Origin: JBBIPZ01 sp037442505 [NCBI: Deltaproteobacteria bacterium]
GTDB taxonomy: Bacteria > CALINM01
Assembly: GCA_037442505.1 (NCBI GenBank)
Contig: JBBIPZ010000020.1
Coordinates: 1-38,519, forward strand
Length of the DNA stretch: 38,519 bases
Direction of reading: 5' to 3'
The stretch's first letter is position 1. The number at the start of each line of letters is the position of its first letter. The notes under the pieces are model-generated. The model saw nothing but the letters and a program-made list of their open reading frames with translations, did no database searches and was not told the origin of the DNA. Made by a program: the position numbers and the translations under genes. Below are positions 1 through 9,323 of this stretch, piece by piece.

Positions 1-46
1 TTTTATATAAATTTTATATAAATTTTATAAAATTTTATAAAAATTT
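1..46. repeat. Short AT-only tandem repeat (about 11-bp period)
   Basis: Four imperfect units lie head to tail: TTTTATATAAA (1-11), TTTTATATAAA (12-22), TTTTATAAAA (23-32), TTTTATAAAAA (33-43), then TTT. The period is close to one helical turn, so the A/T tracts are phased and the DNA is probably bent. It lies just past the 3' end of the nusB operon and is cut by the window edge, so its full length is unknown. Bases 47-108 hold a weak inverted repeat (AACAAC/GTTGTT) but no convincing terminator. Confidence 0.7.
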
Positions 47-108
47 GCTTTTTTAGCTTCAACAACTGATGTTTAAAATTATAACTTGTGTTGTTATTTT
101 TCTAATAT

Positions 109-519
109 CTATACACAAACATCAAAAGAAAAGCCTTTCAGCTGTTGTTTTATGATGGGTAAGTTGTGAAAAAGTTCTTTAGATACTACAAGTAAAAAAA
201 TTCTTGTATTTAAAGAGTTTAACTGATTTTTAAGTGACTCAAGTAGATACTCACCTTTTCCAGTATCAAGATTCACAATAGAACCCATACCAAAAAGGAG
301 AAAATTCTTATTTTTCTGGCAATATTTTGACGAAGTAAAGAAAAGCGTCTCGCCCTCGTCTGCCTTAAACTTGTTGCTTATGAAAAGCCTTGTTAATTGC
401 CCCCTGAGCCACCAGTCTATATCTCCAATAGGTGAATAAAGTGGCAACACCTGTCTCTGCAAGAGCATCAGAACAAGTGGATACGGAACAGAATGTATTA
501 AATATCGTGAGTCTGTTAT
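109..519 (-). CDS. Stand-alone leucyl aminopeptidase (M17) N-terminal-like domain protein
   Basis: Small protein of about 119-136 aa. The stretch with the motif DIDWWLRGQLTRLF, followed about 35 residues later by FLLFGMGS, resembles the macro-like N-terminal domain of M17 leucyl aminopeptidases (Peptidase_M17_N). The metal-binding catalytic C-terminal domain is absent, so it is probably not a peptidase; a binding or regulatory role is a guess. The first ATG is at 468, but the frame is open and domain-like further upstream (YPLVL...). A GGAGG at 526-530 sits 6 nt before an ATA codon at 519-517 that overlaps the nusB stop as ATAA. I give the ATA start as the best guess; ATG468 or CTG471 are alternatives. 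It is the last gene of the fab-rib-nusB unit. Confidence 0.5.
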   Translation of the reverse strand: MTDSRYLIHSVPYPLVLMLLQRQVLPLYSPIGDIDWWLRGQLTRLFISNKFKADEGETLFFTSSKYCQKNKNFLLFGMGSIVNLDTGKGEYLLESLKNQLNSLNTRIFLLVVSKELFHNLPIIKQQLKGFSFDVCV

Positions 520-935
520 GTTCGTCCTCCTTTTCTTAAATCATCTGCTACTCTTGCCAACAAACCATTAACAAAACTTTTCGCGTCATCACTACTAAAC
601 TTTTTTGCCAATTCTATTGCCTCATTTATACTTACGTTCAAAGGTATATCCATACAAAATAACATTTCGAAAACAGCAAGACGCAAAATGCATAAATCAA
701 CCTTGTGCATTCTATTTAAAGACCAATTAGTTGATACTGAAGCAATAACAGAATCAATTTTATCAAGGTTTGCCAGAACTCCCCTTGCTAAATCATTGCC
801 AAATTCCTTAATCTCTTCGATATCGTTTAAATTTTCCCAATAAAGCTTGATACACTCTTCTATATCATATCCCGACATCTCACGCTGATAGATTATTTTT
901 AACGCTGCTTCTCTACTCTTTCGTCGTAATCCCAT
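516..935 (-). CDS. nusB: Transcription antitermination factor NusB
   Basis: 139 aa, the normal NusB length and an all-helical single-domain protein. The N-terminal RRKSREAALKIIYQ and the C-terminal SFVNGLLARVADDL are typical family stretches. NusB binds boxA RNA with NusE (S10) and assembles the antitermination complex on rRNA operons. The ATG overlaps the ribH stop as TAATG with GAGGGA upstream, so it is translationally coupled. NusB following ribH is a very common bacterial arrangement. Confidence 0.95.
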   Translation of the reverse strand: MGLRRKSREAALKIIYQREMSGYDIEECIKLYWENLNDIEEIKEFGNDLARGVLANLDKIDSVIASVSTNWSLNRMHKVDLCILRLAVFEMLFCMDIPLNVSINEAIELAKKFSSDDAKSFVNGLLARVADDLRKGGRT

Positions 936-1399
936 TACTTAATTTCCCTCAAAAGTTTTGCCATCTCAATAGCGTTAACTGCTGCATCATAACCTTTGTT
1001 GCCTGCCTTTGTACCAGCACGCTCAATCGCTTGCTCAATAGTATCTGTTGTTAAAACACCAAAAATAACGGGAATCCCAGATTCTAATGTCACCTGTGCA
1101 ACACCTTTCGCCACCTCAGATGCCACATAGTCAAAATGCGGAGTGTTGCCTCTTATAACAGCACCAAGCGCTATCACAACATCATACTGTTTTTTTGCAG
1201 CCACCTTTTTGCACACCAAAGGTATCTCATAAGATCCGGGCACCTTAATAACCGTGATATCTCCATCTTTAACCCCATGTCTTTTTAAACCATCAAGCGC
1301 ACCTAAAAGAAGTTGTTCTGTTATAAAACTGTTAAATCTACTAACAACTATAGCCAGCTTCAAGCCTGTTCCATCAAGCTTACCTTCAATAATGTTCAT
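935..1399 (-). CDS. ribH: 6,7-dimethyl-8-ribityllumazine synthase
   Basis: 154 aa, full length. It condenses 5-amino-6-ribitylamino-uracil with 3,4-dihydroxy-2-butanone 4-phosphate to lumazine, the penultimate riboflavin step. Visible motifs are RFN near residue 21, PGSYEIP at 54-60, [14 protein letters not shown] at 78-91 with catalytic His88, and FGVLTTD near 113. A clear SD (AGGAGG) precedes the ATG. It lies between ribBA, which supplies its butanone substrate, and nusB. Confidence 0.97.
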   Translation of the reverse strand: MNIIEGKLDGTGLKLAIVVSRFNSFITEQLLLGALDGLKRHGVKDGDITVIKVPGSYEIPLVCKKVAAKKQYDVVIALGAVIRGNTPHFDYVASEVAKGVAQVTLESGIPVIFGVLTTDTIEQAIERAGTKAGNKGYDAAVNAIEMAKLLREIK

Positions 1400-1411
1400 T
1401 GCTGCCTCCTA

Positions 1412-2611
1412 TTAAATATTTTCCAAAAGATGACCCATTTTTTCTTTTTTTGTTTTTAAGTAGTTTAAACTGTAATCCGTAGGCTCTACCACAATAGGAA
1501 CTCGTTCAACTATTTTTAGATGATACCCTTCCAGACCTTTCAGCTTTTTTGGATTATTTGTCATCAGCCTCATTTTCCTGATACCCAGATCAGATAATAT
1601 CTGAGCACCTATTCCATAGTCACGCAAATCTGCTTTAAACCCGAGCGCCTCGTTAGCTTCTACTGTATCTTTACCTAAATCCTGCAGTGCGTAAGCCTTT
1701 ATTTTATTAAGAATACCAATGCCTCTACCTTCCTGTCTTAAATACAATACCACGCCTTTACCCTCTTTCTCAATCATATCCATAGCTACATGTAACTGAT
1801 CTCCACAATCACAGCGCAAGGAATGAAGCACATCTCCAGTCAAACATTCTGAGTGAACACGAACAAGCACCTCATCGTCTGGTAAAATCTCCCCTTTTTG
1901 TAAAACTATCTGCTCTCCCGGCTCTATATCATTAACATAAACCATAATTTTAAACTCACCATACTTTGTTGGAAGTTTTGCCTCTGCTACCTTTCTTACA
2001 AGTTTCTCAGTTCTCATGCGATACTCAATAATATCAGCAATAGTTACGATTGGAATGTTAAACTCTTCTGAAAACTTTTCTAAATCAGGCATTCTTGCCA
2101 TAGTTCCATCATCTTTCATAATTTCACAAATAACTGCAGCAGGTCTAAGACCTGCCAATCTTGCCAAATCAACTGAACCTTCCGTTTGACCAGCCCTAAC
2201 AAGTACACCACCTTTTCTTGCTTTCAGAGGGAAAACATGTCCAGGTGTAACTATATCATCAGGTGTTACATCTTTATTAACAGCAGTAAGAATAGTGGTA
2301 GCCCTATCATAAGCAGATATGCCAGTTGTAACACCTTTTTTTGCCTCAATAGAAACCGTAAATGCCGTACCAAATCTCGACGTGTTTCTGGTAGTCATCA
2401 TAGGTAGTTCCAACTGATTTACTATTGACTCATCTAAGGCAAGACAAATCAATCCTCTACCATGAATAGCCATAAAATTGATAATTTCTGGAGTGATTTT
2501 TTCCGCAGCTATTGCCAGATCACCTTCATTTTCTCTGTCCTCATCATCTACAAGAATTATCATCTTCCCTTCACGGAAATGATCGATTATCTTAGCAACT
2601 CGCTCTATCAT
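1412..2611 (-). CDS. ribBA: Bifunctional DHBP synthase / GTP cyclohydrolase II
   Basis: 399 aa two-domain riboflavin enzyme. Residues 1 to about 200 are 3,4-dihydroxy-2-butanone 4-phosphate synthase, with the acidic [11 protein letters not shown] motif at 22-32. Residues about 205-399 are GTP cyclohydrolase II, with zinc cysteines at 256, 267 and 269 (SECLTGD...RCDCGD) and the RQEGRGIG loop near 292. Together they feed both branches of the pathway from ribulose 5-phosphate and GTP. The ATG overlaps the ribE stop as ATGA, and its SD (AGGAGGA) is inside the ribE 3' end. No FMN riboswitch is visible in the cluster. Confidence 0.97.
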   Translation of the reverse strand: MIERVAKIIDHFREGKMIILVDDEDRENEGDLAIAAEKITPEIINFMAIHGRGLICLALDESIVNQLELPMMTTRNTSRFGTAFTVSIEAKKGVTTGISAYDRATTILTAVNKDVTPDDIVTPGHVFPLKARKGGVLVRAGQTEGSVDLARLAGLRPAAVICEIMKDDGTMARMPDLEKFSEEFNIPIVTIADIIEYRMRTEKLVRKVAEAKLPTKYGEFKIMVYVNDIEPGEQIVLQKGEILPDDEVLVRVHSECLTGDVLHSLRCDCGDQLHVAMDMIEKEGKGVVLYLRQEGRGIGILNKIKAYALQDLGKDTVEANEALGFKADLRDYGIGAQILSDLGIRKMRLMTNNPKKLKGLEGYHLKIVERVPIVVEPTDYSLNYLKTKKEKMGHLLENI

Positions 2612-3267
2612 AAAATTGTTCCTCCTAAAAAACCCGATTTTTGCAGTAAATCTAATGTCACCGAACCACTCTCTTTGTAATTTTTGTTAAGCATAGACTC
2701 TATATACTTTCCAATAATATCAAACTCTATATTAACCTTTGAGCCTGCCTTGATAAACTGTAGATTTGTCATCTTTAATGTATGAGGGATTATATTCAGT
2801 CTAAAACTGTTATCGTTGATATCATTAATAGTTAAACTAACACCATCTATGGCAATAGAGCCCTTTTTAATCACGTACTTCTTGAAATCAGAGTTAAAAG
2901 AAATCACTATAATTGAAAAATCTTCCTTATCGATTTTTTCCAATACTGAGCCTACACAGTCAATATGACCTGTAACCAGATGCCCCGATAATCTATCAGA
3001 CAGCTTTAAAGCTCTTTCGAGATTCACTTTATCAGCAAGCTTAATATTTGAAAAATTTGTTACACTGAGTGTCTCTTCAGAAATTGACGCTGTAAAATGT
3101 TTTTCGTCATAACTGGTTACAGTTAAGCAAACACCGTTGACAGCAATGCTATCTCCACATTTTACGTCGTTAAGTATGTTTGACGCTTCTATAGAGATAA
3201 AAGCGTTATTACCTGCTTTTTTGAACTCTCTTACTATACCAATCTCTTCTATAATTCCAGTAAACAT
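2608..3267 (-). CDS. ribE: Riboflavin synthase, alpha chain
   Basis: 219 aa. The N-terminal [10 protein letters not shown] is diagnostic, and two tandem lumazine-binding barrels (about 1-95 and 96-195) are seen, the second with [11 protein letters not shown] near residue 136. It dismutates two lumazines to riboflavin plus a pyrimidine that is recycled. No SD precedes the ATG (upstream TACTATAATAAA), and a possible -10/-35 lies immediately upstream, so part of its expression may come from an own, nearly leaderless transcript. The 51-bp gap to ribD is one of the larger ones in this unit. Confidence 0.95.
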   Translation of the reverse strand: MFTGIIEEIGIVREFKKAGNNAFISIEASNILNDVKCGDSIAVNGVCLTVTSYDEKHFTASISEETLSVTNFSNIKLADKVNLERALKLSDRLSGHLVTGHIDCVGSVLEKIDKEDFSIIVISFNSDFKKYVIKKGSIAIDGVSLTINDINDNSFRLNIIPHTLKMTNLQFIKAGSKVNIEFDIIGKYIESMLNKNYKESGSVTLDLLQKSGFLGGTIL

Positions 3268-3278
3268 TTTATTATAGT

Positions 3279-3307
3279 ATTATCAAAATCAAGTTTTTTC
3301 AAGACAA
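3279..3307 (-). promoter_or_regulatory. Possible internal promoter before ribE
   Basis: On the minus strand TTGTCT (3302-3307) and GATAAT (3279-3284) are separated by 17 nt. Transcription would begin within about 10 nt of the ribE ATG, which has no SD, so the message would be almost leaderless. Pattern reading only; AT-rich gaps yield such matches by chance. Confidence 0.25.
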
Positions 3308-3318
3308 AGTCACATATT

Positions 3319-4395
3319 TTAAAAAAACTCTTTTATTAAAATTAAGTCTCTGTCAACTCTCTTAACCACAAAATTAGTTAAATTTATCGCCTGGTCTAAA
3401 CTTTCAAATCCCTCTCCATTAAAGGCAAAATTGTCTTTTCCACCAACAATAAAAGGTGTAACCAGTAAAATCAATCTATCTACCAACCCCTTTTTAAGCA
3501 TATTGAAGGAAAGAATTCCACCGCCTTCAACGAGTAAATTTGCGATACCTCTATTAGCTAAATCTTCAAAGACTTCTTCTAAATCGAGCATCCCTTCCTT
3601 ACCTTCAACTTTAACAATATCTACGTGCTTATATTTTTTTATATCAGAAAACTCTCCTTTTTTTGTATAGATTATCACTGGAGCATTAGATTGGAATATT
3701 TTTGCGTCACTCCTGACCCTACCAAAATAATCAAGAACAACCTTGGTAAGAGTTTTTTTCTTTTTGCAATATCTAATATTAAGCTCAGGATTGTCAGTAT
3801 TGATGGTGTTTACTCCAACCATTATCGCATCTGAAATATATCTTAGTTTGTGAACGTAATTTAACGTCTTTTCTGAAACAAGGTATCTTGTTCCAGAAAC
3901 ACTATTTTTACCATCTATACTTTGAGCTACTTTAAGCGTGACAAATGGTTTTTTTTCAATAGCATACTTAAAGAAAGATTTATAATATTTCGCAAGTTCT
4001 CTTTCCATTATACCAGTAATAACATTAACGCCATTTTCTTGCAATCTTTTAACACCTTTTCCGTTAACCAATGGGTTTTTATCTAAAACCCCAACAACAA
4101 CGTTTTTTATACCTTTTTGCAAAATTAGTTCAGTACATGGAGGAGTTTTTCCATAATGATTGCAAGGTTCCAAAGTAACATATAGTGTTGCGTTTTCTAA
4201 GTCAGTGTTAGATAAATTTTTTAATGCCTCTACCTCTGCGTGTGGTCCACCATAGTATCGATGGTAACCTTCACCAATGACAACATCATCTTTCACCACG
4301 CATGCACCAACGCATGGATTAGGTGAAACCAGCCCTTCACCTCGCTTTGCAAGTAGAAAGGCTCTTTTCATAAATATTAAATGCCTGTTTTTCAT
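3319..4395 (-). CDS. ribD: Bifunctional riboflavin deaminase/reductase
   Basis: 358 aa. The N-terminal CDA-fold deaminase (about 1-145) has the zinc site HAEVEAL (His52, Glu54) and PCNHYGKTPPC (Cys78, Cys87). The C-terminal DHFR-like reductase spans about 150-358, with VEGGG near 290. It deaminates the GTP cyclohydrolase product and reduces its ribose ring. The start overlaps the nrdR stop (ATGA) and lacks an obvious SD, which points to reinitiation after nrdR translation. An internal ATG at codon 9 (MKRAF) is an alternative, but also without SD. Confidence 0.95.
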   Translation of the reverse strand: MKNRHLIFMKRAFLLAKRGEGLVSPNPCVGACVVKDDVVIGEGYHRYYGGPHAEVEALKNLSNTDLENATLYVTLEPCNHYGKTPPCTELILQKGIKNVVVGVLDKNPLVNGKGVKRLQENGVNVITGIMERELAKYYKSFFKYAIEKKPFVTLKVAQSIDGKNSVSGTRYLVSEKTLNYVHKLRYISDAIMVGVNTINTDNPELNIRYCKKKKTLTKVVLDYFGRVRSDAKIFQSNAPVIIYTKKGEFSDIKKYKHVDIVKVEGKEGMLDLEEVFEDLANRGIANLLVEGGGILSFNMLKKGLVDRLILLVTPFIVGGKDNFAFNGEGFESLDQAINLTNFVVKRVDRDLILIKEFF

Positions 4396-4853
4396 TTTTT
4401 CTGATTTTTTAAAAGTTTTTCTAACTCTTTCATGAATTGTGTTGCATCTTGAAAATCTTTATAAACAGAAGCAAACCTGACGTATGCCACATGATCAACC
4501 TTTTTAAGCTCTTTTGTTATTAATTCTCCAATGAATTTAGAAGGAACTTCATTTTCACCAAACTCTATGGTTGCCTGTTCCACTTTTTTCACCATATCAT
4601 TAATCTGATCAGCACTAATTGGCCTTTTTTCACATGCCTTTTTTATACCGTTTCGCACTTTATCAGGATTAAAAGGCTCTCTTTTCCCATCTTTTTTAAC
4701 AACTAAGGGGAAACTCATCTCTATGGTTTCTCTTGTTGTAAAACGCCTATGACACTTATTACATTCACGTCTTCTTCGGATTTCAGATCCATCTTTATTA
4801 CTGCGAGAATCAAGAACCCTATCTTCCTCAAAACCACAATATGGGCATCTCAT
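4392..4853 (-). CDS. nrdR: Transcriptional repressor NrdR
   Basis: 153 aa. An N-terminal zinc ribbon (Cys3, Cys6, Cys31, Cys34; MRCPYCG...CNKCHRRF) is followed by an ATP-cone domain (about 47-137). NrdR senses ATP/dATP and represses ribonucleotide reductase genes through NrdR boxes. No nrd gene is in the window, so its targets are elsewhere. It is coupled by ATGA overlap to the upstream dCMP deaminase, another dNTP-balance gene. Confidence 0.96.
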   Translation of the reverse strand: MRCPYCGFEEDRVLDSRSNKDGSEIRRRRECNKCHRRFTTRETIEMSFPLVVKKDGKREPFNPDKVRNGIKKACEKRPISADQINDMVKKVEQATIEFGENEVPSKFIGELITKELKKVDHVAYVRFASVYKDFQDATQFMKELEKLLKNQKK

Positions 4854-5293
4854 ATTTTTACAGCCTCAATGTTTGCCTCACTTAGAAGTTCTTGAGAAAG
4901 TTCATCAGGATAGCCTTCAAGATACATAATCTTTGTGATACCTGCATTTATAATCATTTTTGCACAGATAGAGCATGGGAAATTTGTGCAGTATAACTGT
5001 GCCCCTGCTATAGAAATACCATGATAGGCAGCTTGAATGATCAGATTTTGTTCGGCGTGGATCCCTCTACATAACTCGTGCCTTTCACCTGATGGCACCT
5101 TTTTAGACTCTCTGATACAACCAATATCAAGGCAATGCCTGATGTTTTGTGGTGCTCCATTATAACCAGTGGCTAAAATACGCTTATCTTTAACAAGTAT
5201 TGCGCCTACATGCCTTCTAATACAGGTAGAACGTTTTGCAACTAATTTTGTTATTTCGATAAAGTACTCATCCCATGTAGGCCTTGAACTCAC
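4850..5293 (-). CDS. Deoxycytidylate (dCMP) deaminase, ComEB type
   Basis: 147 aa CDA-fold enzyme with the zinc motif HAEQN (His79, Glu81) and PCSIC (Cys107, Cys110). The N-terminal [11 protein letters not shown] and the extra Cys/His set around residues 54-79 fit the dCMP deaminase/ComEB family. It makes dUMP, the thymidylate synthase substrate. The start is a GTG directly after the rpiB-glyA stop (TAAGTG). The neighbour SHMT makes the methylene-THF used in the same thymidylate step. Confidence 0.92.
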   Translation of the reverse strand: MSSRPTWDEYFIEITKLVAKRSTCIRRHVGAILVKDKRILATGYNGAPQNIRHCLDIGCIRESKKVPSGERHELCRGIHAEQNLIIQAAYHGISIAGAQLYCTNFPCSICAKMIINAGITKIMYLEGYPDELSQELLSEANIEAVKI

Positions 5294-7000
5294 TTACTCA
5301 AGCTCCGCATAAATAGGAAATTTCTTACACAGTTCTAACACTTTATATTTCATGCGTTCAATTATCTTATCATCATCAATGTTTCTTAGTACCGTAACAA
5401 TTATTTCGGCAGTCTCTTTAACATCGCTTTCCTTCATTCCTCTTGTTGTGACAGATGGAGTACCAATCCGGATTCCAGAAGTCTGCGTAGGTGGTTTAGT
5501 ATCAAAAGGGATAGCATTTTTATTAACAACAATGCCACATTTTTCTAACCTTTCCTCTGCTAATTTGCCAGTAATGTTCTTATCAGTTAGATCAACCAGG
5601 AACAAATGATTATCTGTCCCTCCAGAGACAATACTAAAACCATTATCCATCATATAATCAGCCATTACTCTGGCATTAATAACTGTCTGTTTTTGATAAT
5701 GTTTAAACTCTTCGCTCATAGCCTCTTTAAACGAAATAGCCTTTGCAAGTACAGTATGCATCAATGGTCCACCTTGTAACCCTGGGAAAACTGCCTTGTC
5801 AATCCTGTCTTTAAATTGTTCCTTACACAGGATAAAGCCACCTCGTGGCCCTCTTAAAGTTTTATGCGTTGTGCTTGTAACAACATCTGCATAAGGTACT
5901 GGAGATGGATGAACATTACCTGCAACAAGCCCCGCTATATGAGCCATATCAACCATAAAATAAGCACCTACTGAATCAGCAATACTTCTGAATCGCTCAA
6001 AATCTATAATGCGCGAATATGAGCTCGCACCTGCAATTATCATCCTGGGTTTATGTTTTTTTGCAAGAGCCTCTACTTCATCATAATCAATCAAGCCTGT
6101 TTCTTGCTTAACACCATAACCAATTATGTTAAAAAGTTTTCCAGTTACGCTTACCGGTGCGCCATGAGTAAGATGCCCTCCATGAGCCAGCTTCATAGCA
6201 AGCACTGTATCACCTGGATTAATCAATGCAAAATAAGCAGCTAAATTTGCTGCGGAACCTGAAATTGGCTGAACATTCGCATGCTCAGCGCCAAAAAGCT
6301 GTTTAGCCCTTTTTATCGCGATAGACTCAATATCATCACAAAACTCACATCCGCCATAATATCTTTTACCGGGATAACCTTCTGCATACTTGTTTGTAAA
6401 AACACTACCCTGTGCTGCTAACACAGCTTTGCTTGCAATATTTTCAGAGGCAATCAAAATTAGCGAGTCTTGTTCCCTTTTTAATTCGTGCTTTAGTAAT
6501 TCAGCTAATTCAGCATCAGTTTCGCTAACAATATCAACAACGTTATAACGAGTTTTAAGTTTTCCTTCCAGCTCTTTTATCTTGTTAAGACGTTTTTCAT
6601 GTCGCCCCGCCTCAAAGTTTGCGTCGAGCCATATAGAAACAAGCTTTATCGCCCTGTCACTATCGATTAAGTTACCACCCAAAACCAGCACATTGGCATT
6701 GTTATGTTCTTTAGCAAATTTAGCTGTATCCTCATCATGAACAAGTGCAGCCCTTACATTAAAAAATTTATTCGCTACAATAGACATTCCAATACCTGTT
6801 CCACAAATTAAAATGCCTAAATCTGCACCGTGATTACTGACGGCACTTGACACCTTAACCGCAAAATCCGGATAATCAACCGATTGTTCACCATTAAATG
6901 TGCCAAAATCCAGTATCTCAAAAGACCTTTTCTCTAAAAAGGTTTTAATACTGTTTTTAATACCAACACCTCTATGGTCGCTTCCAATTGCTATTTTCAT
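5294..7000 (-). CDS. Fused ribose-5-phosphate isomerase B / serine hydroxymethyltransferase
   Basis: 568 aa, a single uninterrupted frame. Residues 1 to about 145 are RpiB (SDHRG at 7-11, [13 protein letters not shown] with Cys66 at 66-78), interconverting ribose and ribulose 5-phosphates. Residues about 155-568 are full-length GlyA (serine + THF to glycine + methylene-THF), with PLP lysine Lys380 in [13 protein letters not shown] and the [12 protein letters not shown] motif near 206-217. The junction, near base 6550, is a charged helical stretch ([14 protein letters not shown]). Both catalytic cores look intact. In many bacteria rpiB and glyA are adjacent separate genes at this place, so this looks like a fusion of neighbours. 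The downstream dCMP deaminase starts right at its stop. Confidence 0.95.
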   Translation of the reverse strand: MKIAIGSDHRGVGIKNSIKTFLEKRSFEILDFGTFNGEQSVDYPDFAVKVSSAVSNHGADLGILICGTGIGMSIVANKFFNVRAALVHDEDTAKFAKEHNNANVLVLGGNLIDSDRAIKLVSIWLDANFEAGRHEKRLNKIKELEGKLKTRYNVVDIVSETDAELAELLKHELKREQDSLILIASENIASKAVLAAQGSVFTNKYAEGYPGKRYYGGCEFCDDIESIAIKRAKQLFGAEHANVQPISGSAANLAAYFALINPGDTVLAMKLAHGGHLTHGAPVSVTGKLFNIIGYGVKQETGLIDYDEVEALAKKHKPRMIIAGASSYSRIIDFERFRSIADSVGAYFMVDMAHIAGLVAGNVHPSPVPYADVVTSTTHKTLRGPRGGFILCKEQFKDRIDKAVFPGLQGGPLMHTVLAKAISFKEAMSEEFKHYQKQTVINARVMADYMMDNGFSIVSGGTDNHLFLVDLTDKNITGKLAEERLEKCGIVVNKNAIPFDTKPPTQTSGIRIGTPSVTTRGMKESDVKETAEIIVTVLRNIDDDKIIERMKYKVLELCKKFPIYAELE

Positions 7001-7011
7001 AATTATCTTTC

Positions 7012-8247
7012 CTATTCAAATCTTTTAAATACTAATGCTGCGTTAGTTCCACCAAAACCAAACGAATTTGACATAGCATATCTGATATTAACTTCCCTCG
7101 CAACATTTGGAACATAATCAAGATCACAACCTTCATCCTGATTCTCATAGTTTATTGTCGGAGGAACAGTTGAATTTTTTATTGCCATAACTGTTATCGC
7201 TGTTTCAACAGCCCCGGCAGCCCCCAACAAATGTCCGGTCATTGATTTTGTAGAACTAACAGGAATCTTGTAAGCACGCTCACCAAAAAGCTTTTTTATA
7301 GCCATTGTTTCATACAAATCGTTGTAATAAGTAGAAGTACCATGTGCATTTATATAGTCAATCTCTTCTGGAGAAATATTTGCATCTTTAACAGCCATCT
7401 TCATACATCTGTAAGCACCATCACCTTGAGGATCTGGAGCAGTCATATGATTTGCATCACCAGAAAGTCCATAACCAACAACCTCAGCATAAATTTTAGC
7501 ACCTCTTTTCTTTGCAAATTCATACTCCTCAAGAATAATAATAGCACCACCTTCGCCCATAACGAAACCATCTCTGTCCCTATCAAAAGGTCTACTTGCT
7601 TTAGTTGGTTCATCATTTCGTGTAGAAAGTGCTTTCATTGAACAAAAACCACCTATCGCAAGCGGTGTTATAGTTCCCTCCGCACCACCTGTAATCATCA
7701 CATCAGCATCTCCACGAAGTATACACTCAAAAGCTTCTCCTATACAGTGTGTAGAAGTTGCACAAGCAGTTACTATCGAAAGATTTGGTCCCTTCGCACC
7801 GTATTCGATTGAGATTAAACCTGGTGCCATATTAACAATGCTGTAAGGAATAAAAAAAGGTGAAATTTTGCGTGGTCCACCTTCTAAACACGCTTTATGA
7901 TATTTTTCTATTGTCTGCAAGCCACCCATTCCAGCTCCAACCATTACGCCCACACGATCAGCATATTCTTCTTTTATAACCAGCCCACTGTCATCCATAG
8001 CCATCTTGGCCGCTGCCAGGGCATAGATTAGAAACAAATCTAATCTTTTTGCATCTTTTTTATCAACAAAGTCCTCTGGATTAAGGTTTTTCACTTCACC
8101 AGCAATTTTTGCTGGAAAATCCGTCGTATCAAAACGCGTTATCAAAGAAATACCGGATTTACCATTAACTAAATTATTCCAGTTTTCCTGTAAGCTATTG
8201 CCACAAGGGCTTACCATACCAATACCTGTTACAACAACTCTTCTCAT
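7012..8247 (-). CDS. fabF: Beta-ketoacyl-ACP synthase II
   Basis: 411 aa thiolase-fold condensing enzyme with the Cys-His-His triad: Cys162 (TACATSTH), His302 ([11 protein letters not shown]) and His339 ([12 protein letters not shown]). It elongates acyl-ACP with malonyl-ACP in FAS II. It follows acpP after a 55-bp gap holding a GC-rich hairpin. No FabB is encoded in the window, so this is the only local elongating synthase. Confidence 0.97.
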   Translation of the reverse strand: MRRVVVTGIGMVSPCGNSLQENWNNLVNGKSGISLITRFDTTDFPAKIAGEVKNLNPEDFVDKKDAKRLDLFLIYALAAAKMAMDDSGLVIKEEYADRVGVMVGAGMGGLQTIEKYHKACLEGGPRKISPFFIPYSIVNMAPGLISIEYGAKGPNLSIVTACATSTHCIGEAFECILRGDADVMITGGAEGTITPLAIGGFCSMKALSTRNDEPTKASRPFDRDRDGFVMGEGGAIIILEEYEFAKKRGAKIYAEVVGYGLSGDANHMTAPDPQGDGAYRCMKMAVKDANISPEEIDYINAHGTSTYYNDLYETMAIKKLFGERAYKIPVSSTKSMTGHLLGAAGAVETAITVMAIKNSTVPPTINYENQDEGCDLDYVPNVAREVNIRYAMSNSFGFGGTNAALVFKRFE

Positions 8248-8271
8248 ATCTCTTCCCCATTAAAATTATGA

Positions 8272-8291
8272 AGGGGACTAAGACGTCCCCT
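8272..8291 (-). terminator. Hairpin between acpP and fabF (possible attenuator)
   Basis: A perfect 7-bp GC-rich stem, AGGGGAC (8272-8278) with GTCCCCT (8285-8291), and a 6-nt loop lie in the acpP-fabF gap. Read on the minus strand it is followed by TTCATAATTTTAA, a poor U-tract. It is more likely partial termination or a 3' stabilising structure that raises acpP mRNA over fabF than a complete terminator. Confidence 0.45.
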
Positions 8292-8302
8292 ATAAATGAA
8301 AC

Positions 8303-8545
8303 TTAAGAAACCTTTTTTGATACAATATAGTCTACAGCATCTTTGACTGTTCTGATCTTCTCTGCGTCTTCGTCAGATATTTCAAGACCAAAAGCTTCTT
8401 CAAAAGCCATAACGAGTTCAACGGTGTCCAAAGAATCGGCACCTAAATCTTCAATAAAAGAAGACTCTAATTTAACCTCATCTTCGCTAACTCCTAACTG
8501 TTGAACGATAATTTCTTTAACCTTTTTTTCAATTTCTGCTGACAT
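8303..8545 (-). CDS. acpP: Acyl carrier protein
   Basis: 80 aa acidic four-helix protein with the 4'-phosphopantetheine site Ser38 in [15 protein letters not shown]. It carries all FAS II intermediates. The ribosome binding site is exceptional: GAGGAGGTGATC, complementary over 10 or more bases to the 16S 3' end, 7 nt from the ATG. This fits the very high expression usual for ACP. Its place between fabG and fabF is classic. Confidence 0.98.
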   Translation of the reverse strand: MSAEIEKKVKEIIVQQLGVSEDEVKLESSFIEDLGADSLDTVELVMAFEEAFGLEISDEDAEKIRTVKDAVDYIVSKKVS

Positions 8546-8565
8546 TTGATCACCTCCTCATTTTT

Positions 8566-9309
8566 TTACATATACATTCCACCATTTACTTGTATAACCT
8601 GCCCTGTTATATACGACGCATAGTCTGATGCGAGAAAAAGCACACAATTAGCAACATCTTCGGGCTTACCAAGTCTATTCAATGGCACAATAGATAGTAA
8701 CCCTTTCTTTACATCTTCTGATAAAACTTCTGTCATTGGAGTTTCGATGTACCCCGGAGCAACGGCATTAACAGTTATATTTCTCGAAGCCACCTCACGT
8801 GCTACCGCACGAGTAAATCCCTCAATACCTGCTTTAGAGGCGCAATAGTTGCTCTGACCGGGATTTCCCATAGCACCAACCACAGAAGATATTGAAACTA
8901 CCCTCCCGCTTTTTTGTCTTATCATAAACTTTAATACCGATTTTGTAAAGTAAAAAGCCCCTTTAAGATTGGTGTCTAAAACATCGTTCCACTCTTCTTC
9001 TTTCATTCTAAGTATCAAATTATCTTTTGTTACACCAGCATTATTCACAAGTACATCAATTCTACCATCTTTTTTATGGACAGCGTCGACAACTTCCTCT
9101 ACCTTTTTTGCATCTTTAACGTCACACACAAAGTATCCAAGTTTGTATTCGCCAGTTTTATTCAACGCATCACAAAACTGTTTCATTTTATCTTCGTTTC
9201 TACCGGTAAAATACACAGTCGCTTTAGCCTTGCAAAATTCTTTAACTATTGCAGCCCCAATACCTTGTGAACCACCTGTAACTATTACAACTTTGCCACT
9301 GAAGTTCAT
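8566..9309 (-). CDS. fabG: 3-oxoacyl-ACP reductase
   Basis: 247 aa short-chain dehydrogenase. It has the NADPH-binding TGGSQGIG near residues 11-18, NNAG near 89, catalytic Ser141/142, and Tyr155 and Lys159 in YCASK. It reduces beta-ketoacyl-ACP. The ATG at 9309 is chosen because AGAGG stands 6 nt upstream; a GTG two codons earlier overlaps that SD and is unlikely. Confidence 0.96.
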   Translation of the reverse strand: MNFSGKVVIVTGGSQGIGAAIVKEFCKAKATVYFTGRNEDKMKQFCDALNKTGEYKLGYFVCDVKDAKKVEEVVDAVHKKDGRIDVLVNNAGVTKDNLILRMKEEEWNDVLDTNLKGAFYFTKSVLKFMIRQKSGRVVSISSVVGAMGNPGQSNYCASKAGIEGFTRAVAREVASRNITVNAVAPGYIETPMTEVLSEDVKKGLLSIVPLNRLGKPEDVANCVLFLASDYASYITGQVIQVNGGMYM

Positions 9310-9323
9310 AAACACCCTCTTTT

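Noticed and set aside
3268-5300. FMN riboswitch for the rib genes
   Set aside because: Gaps before ribD and ribE are 0-51 bp and contain none of the conserved RFN sequence blocks.
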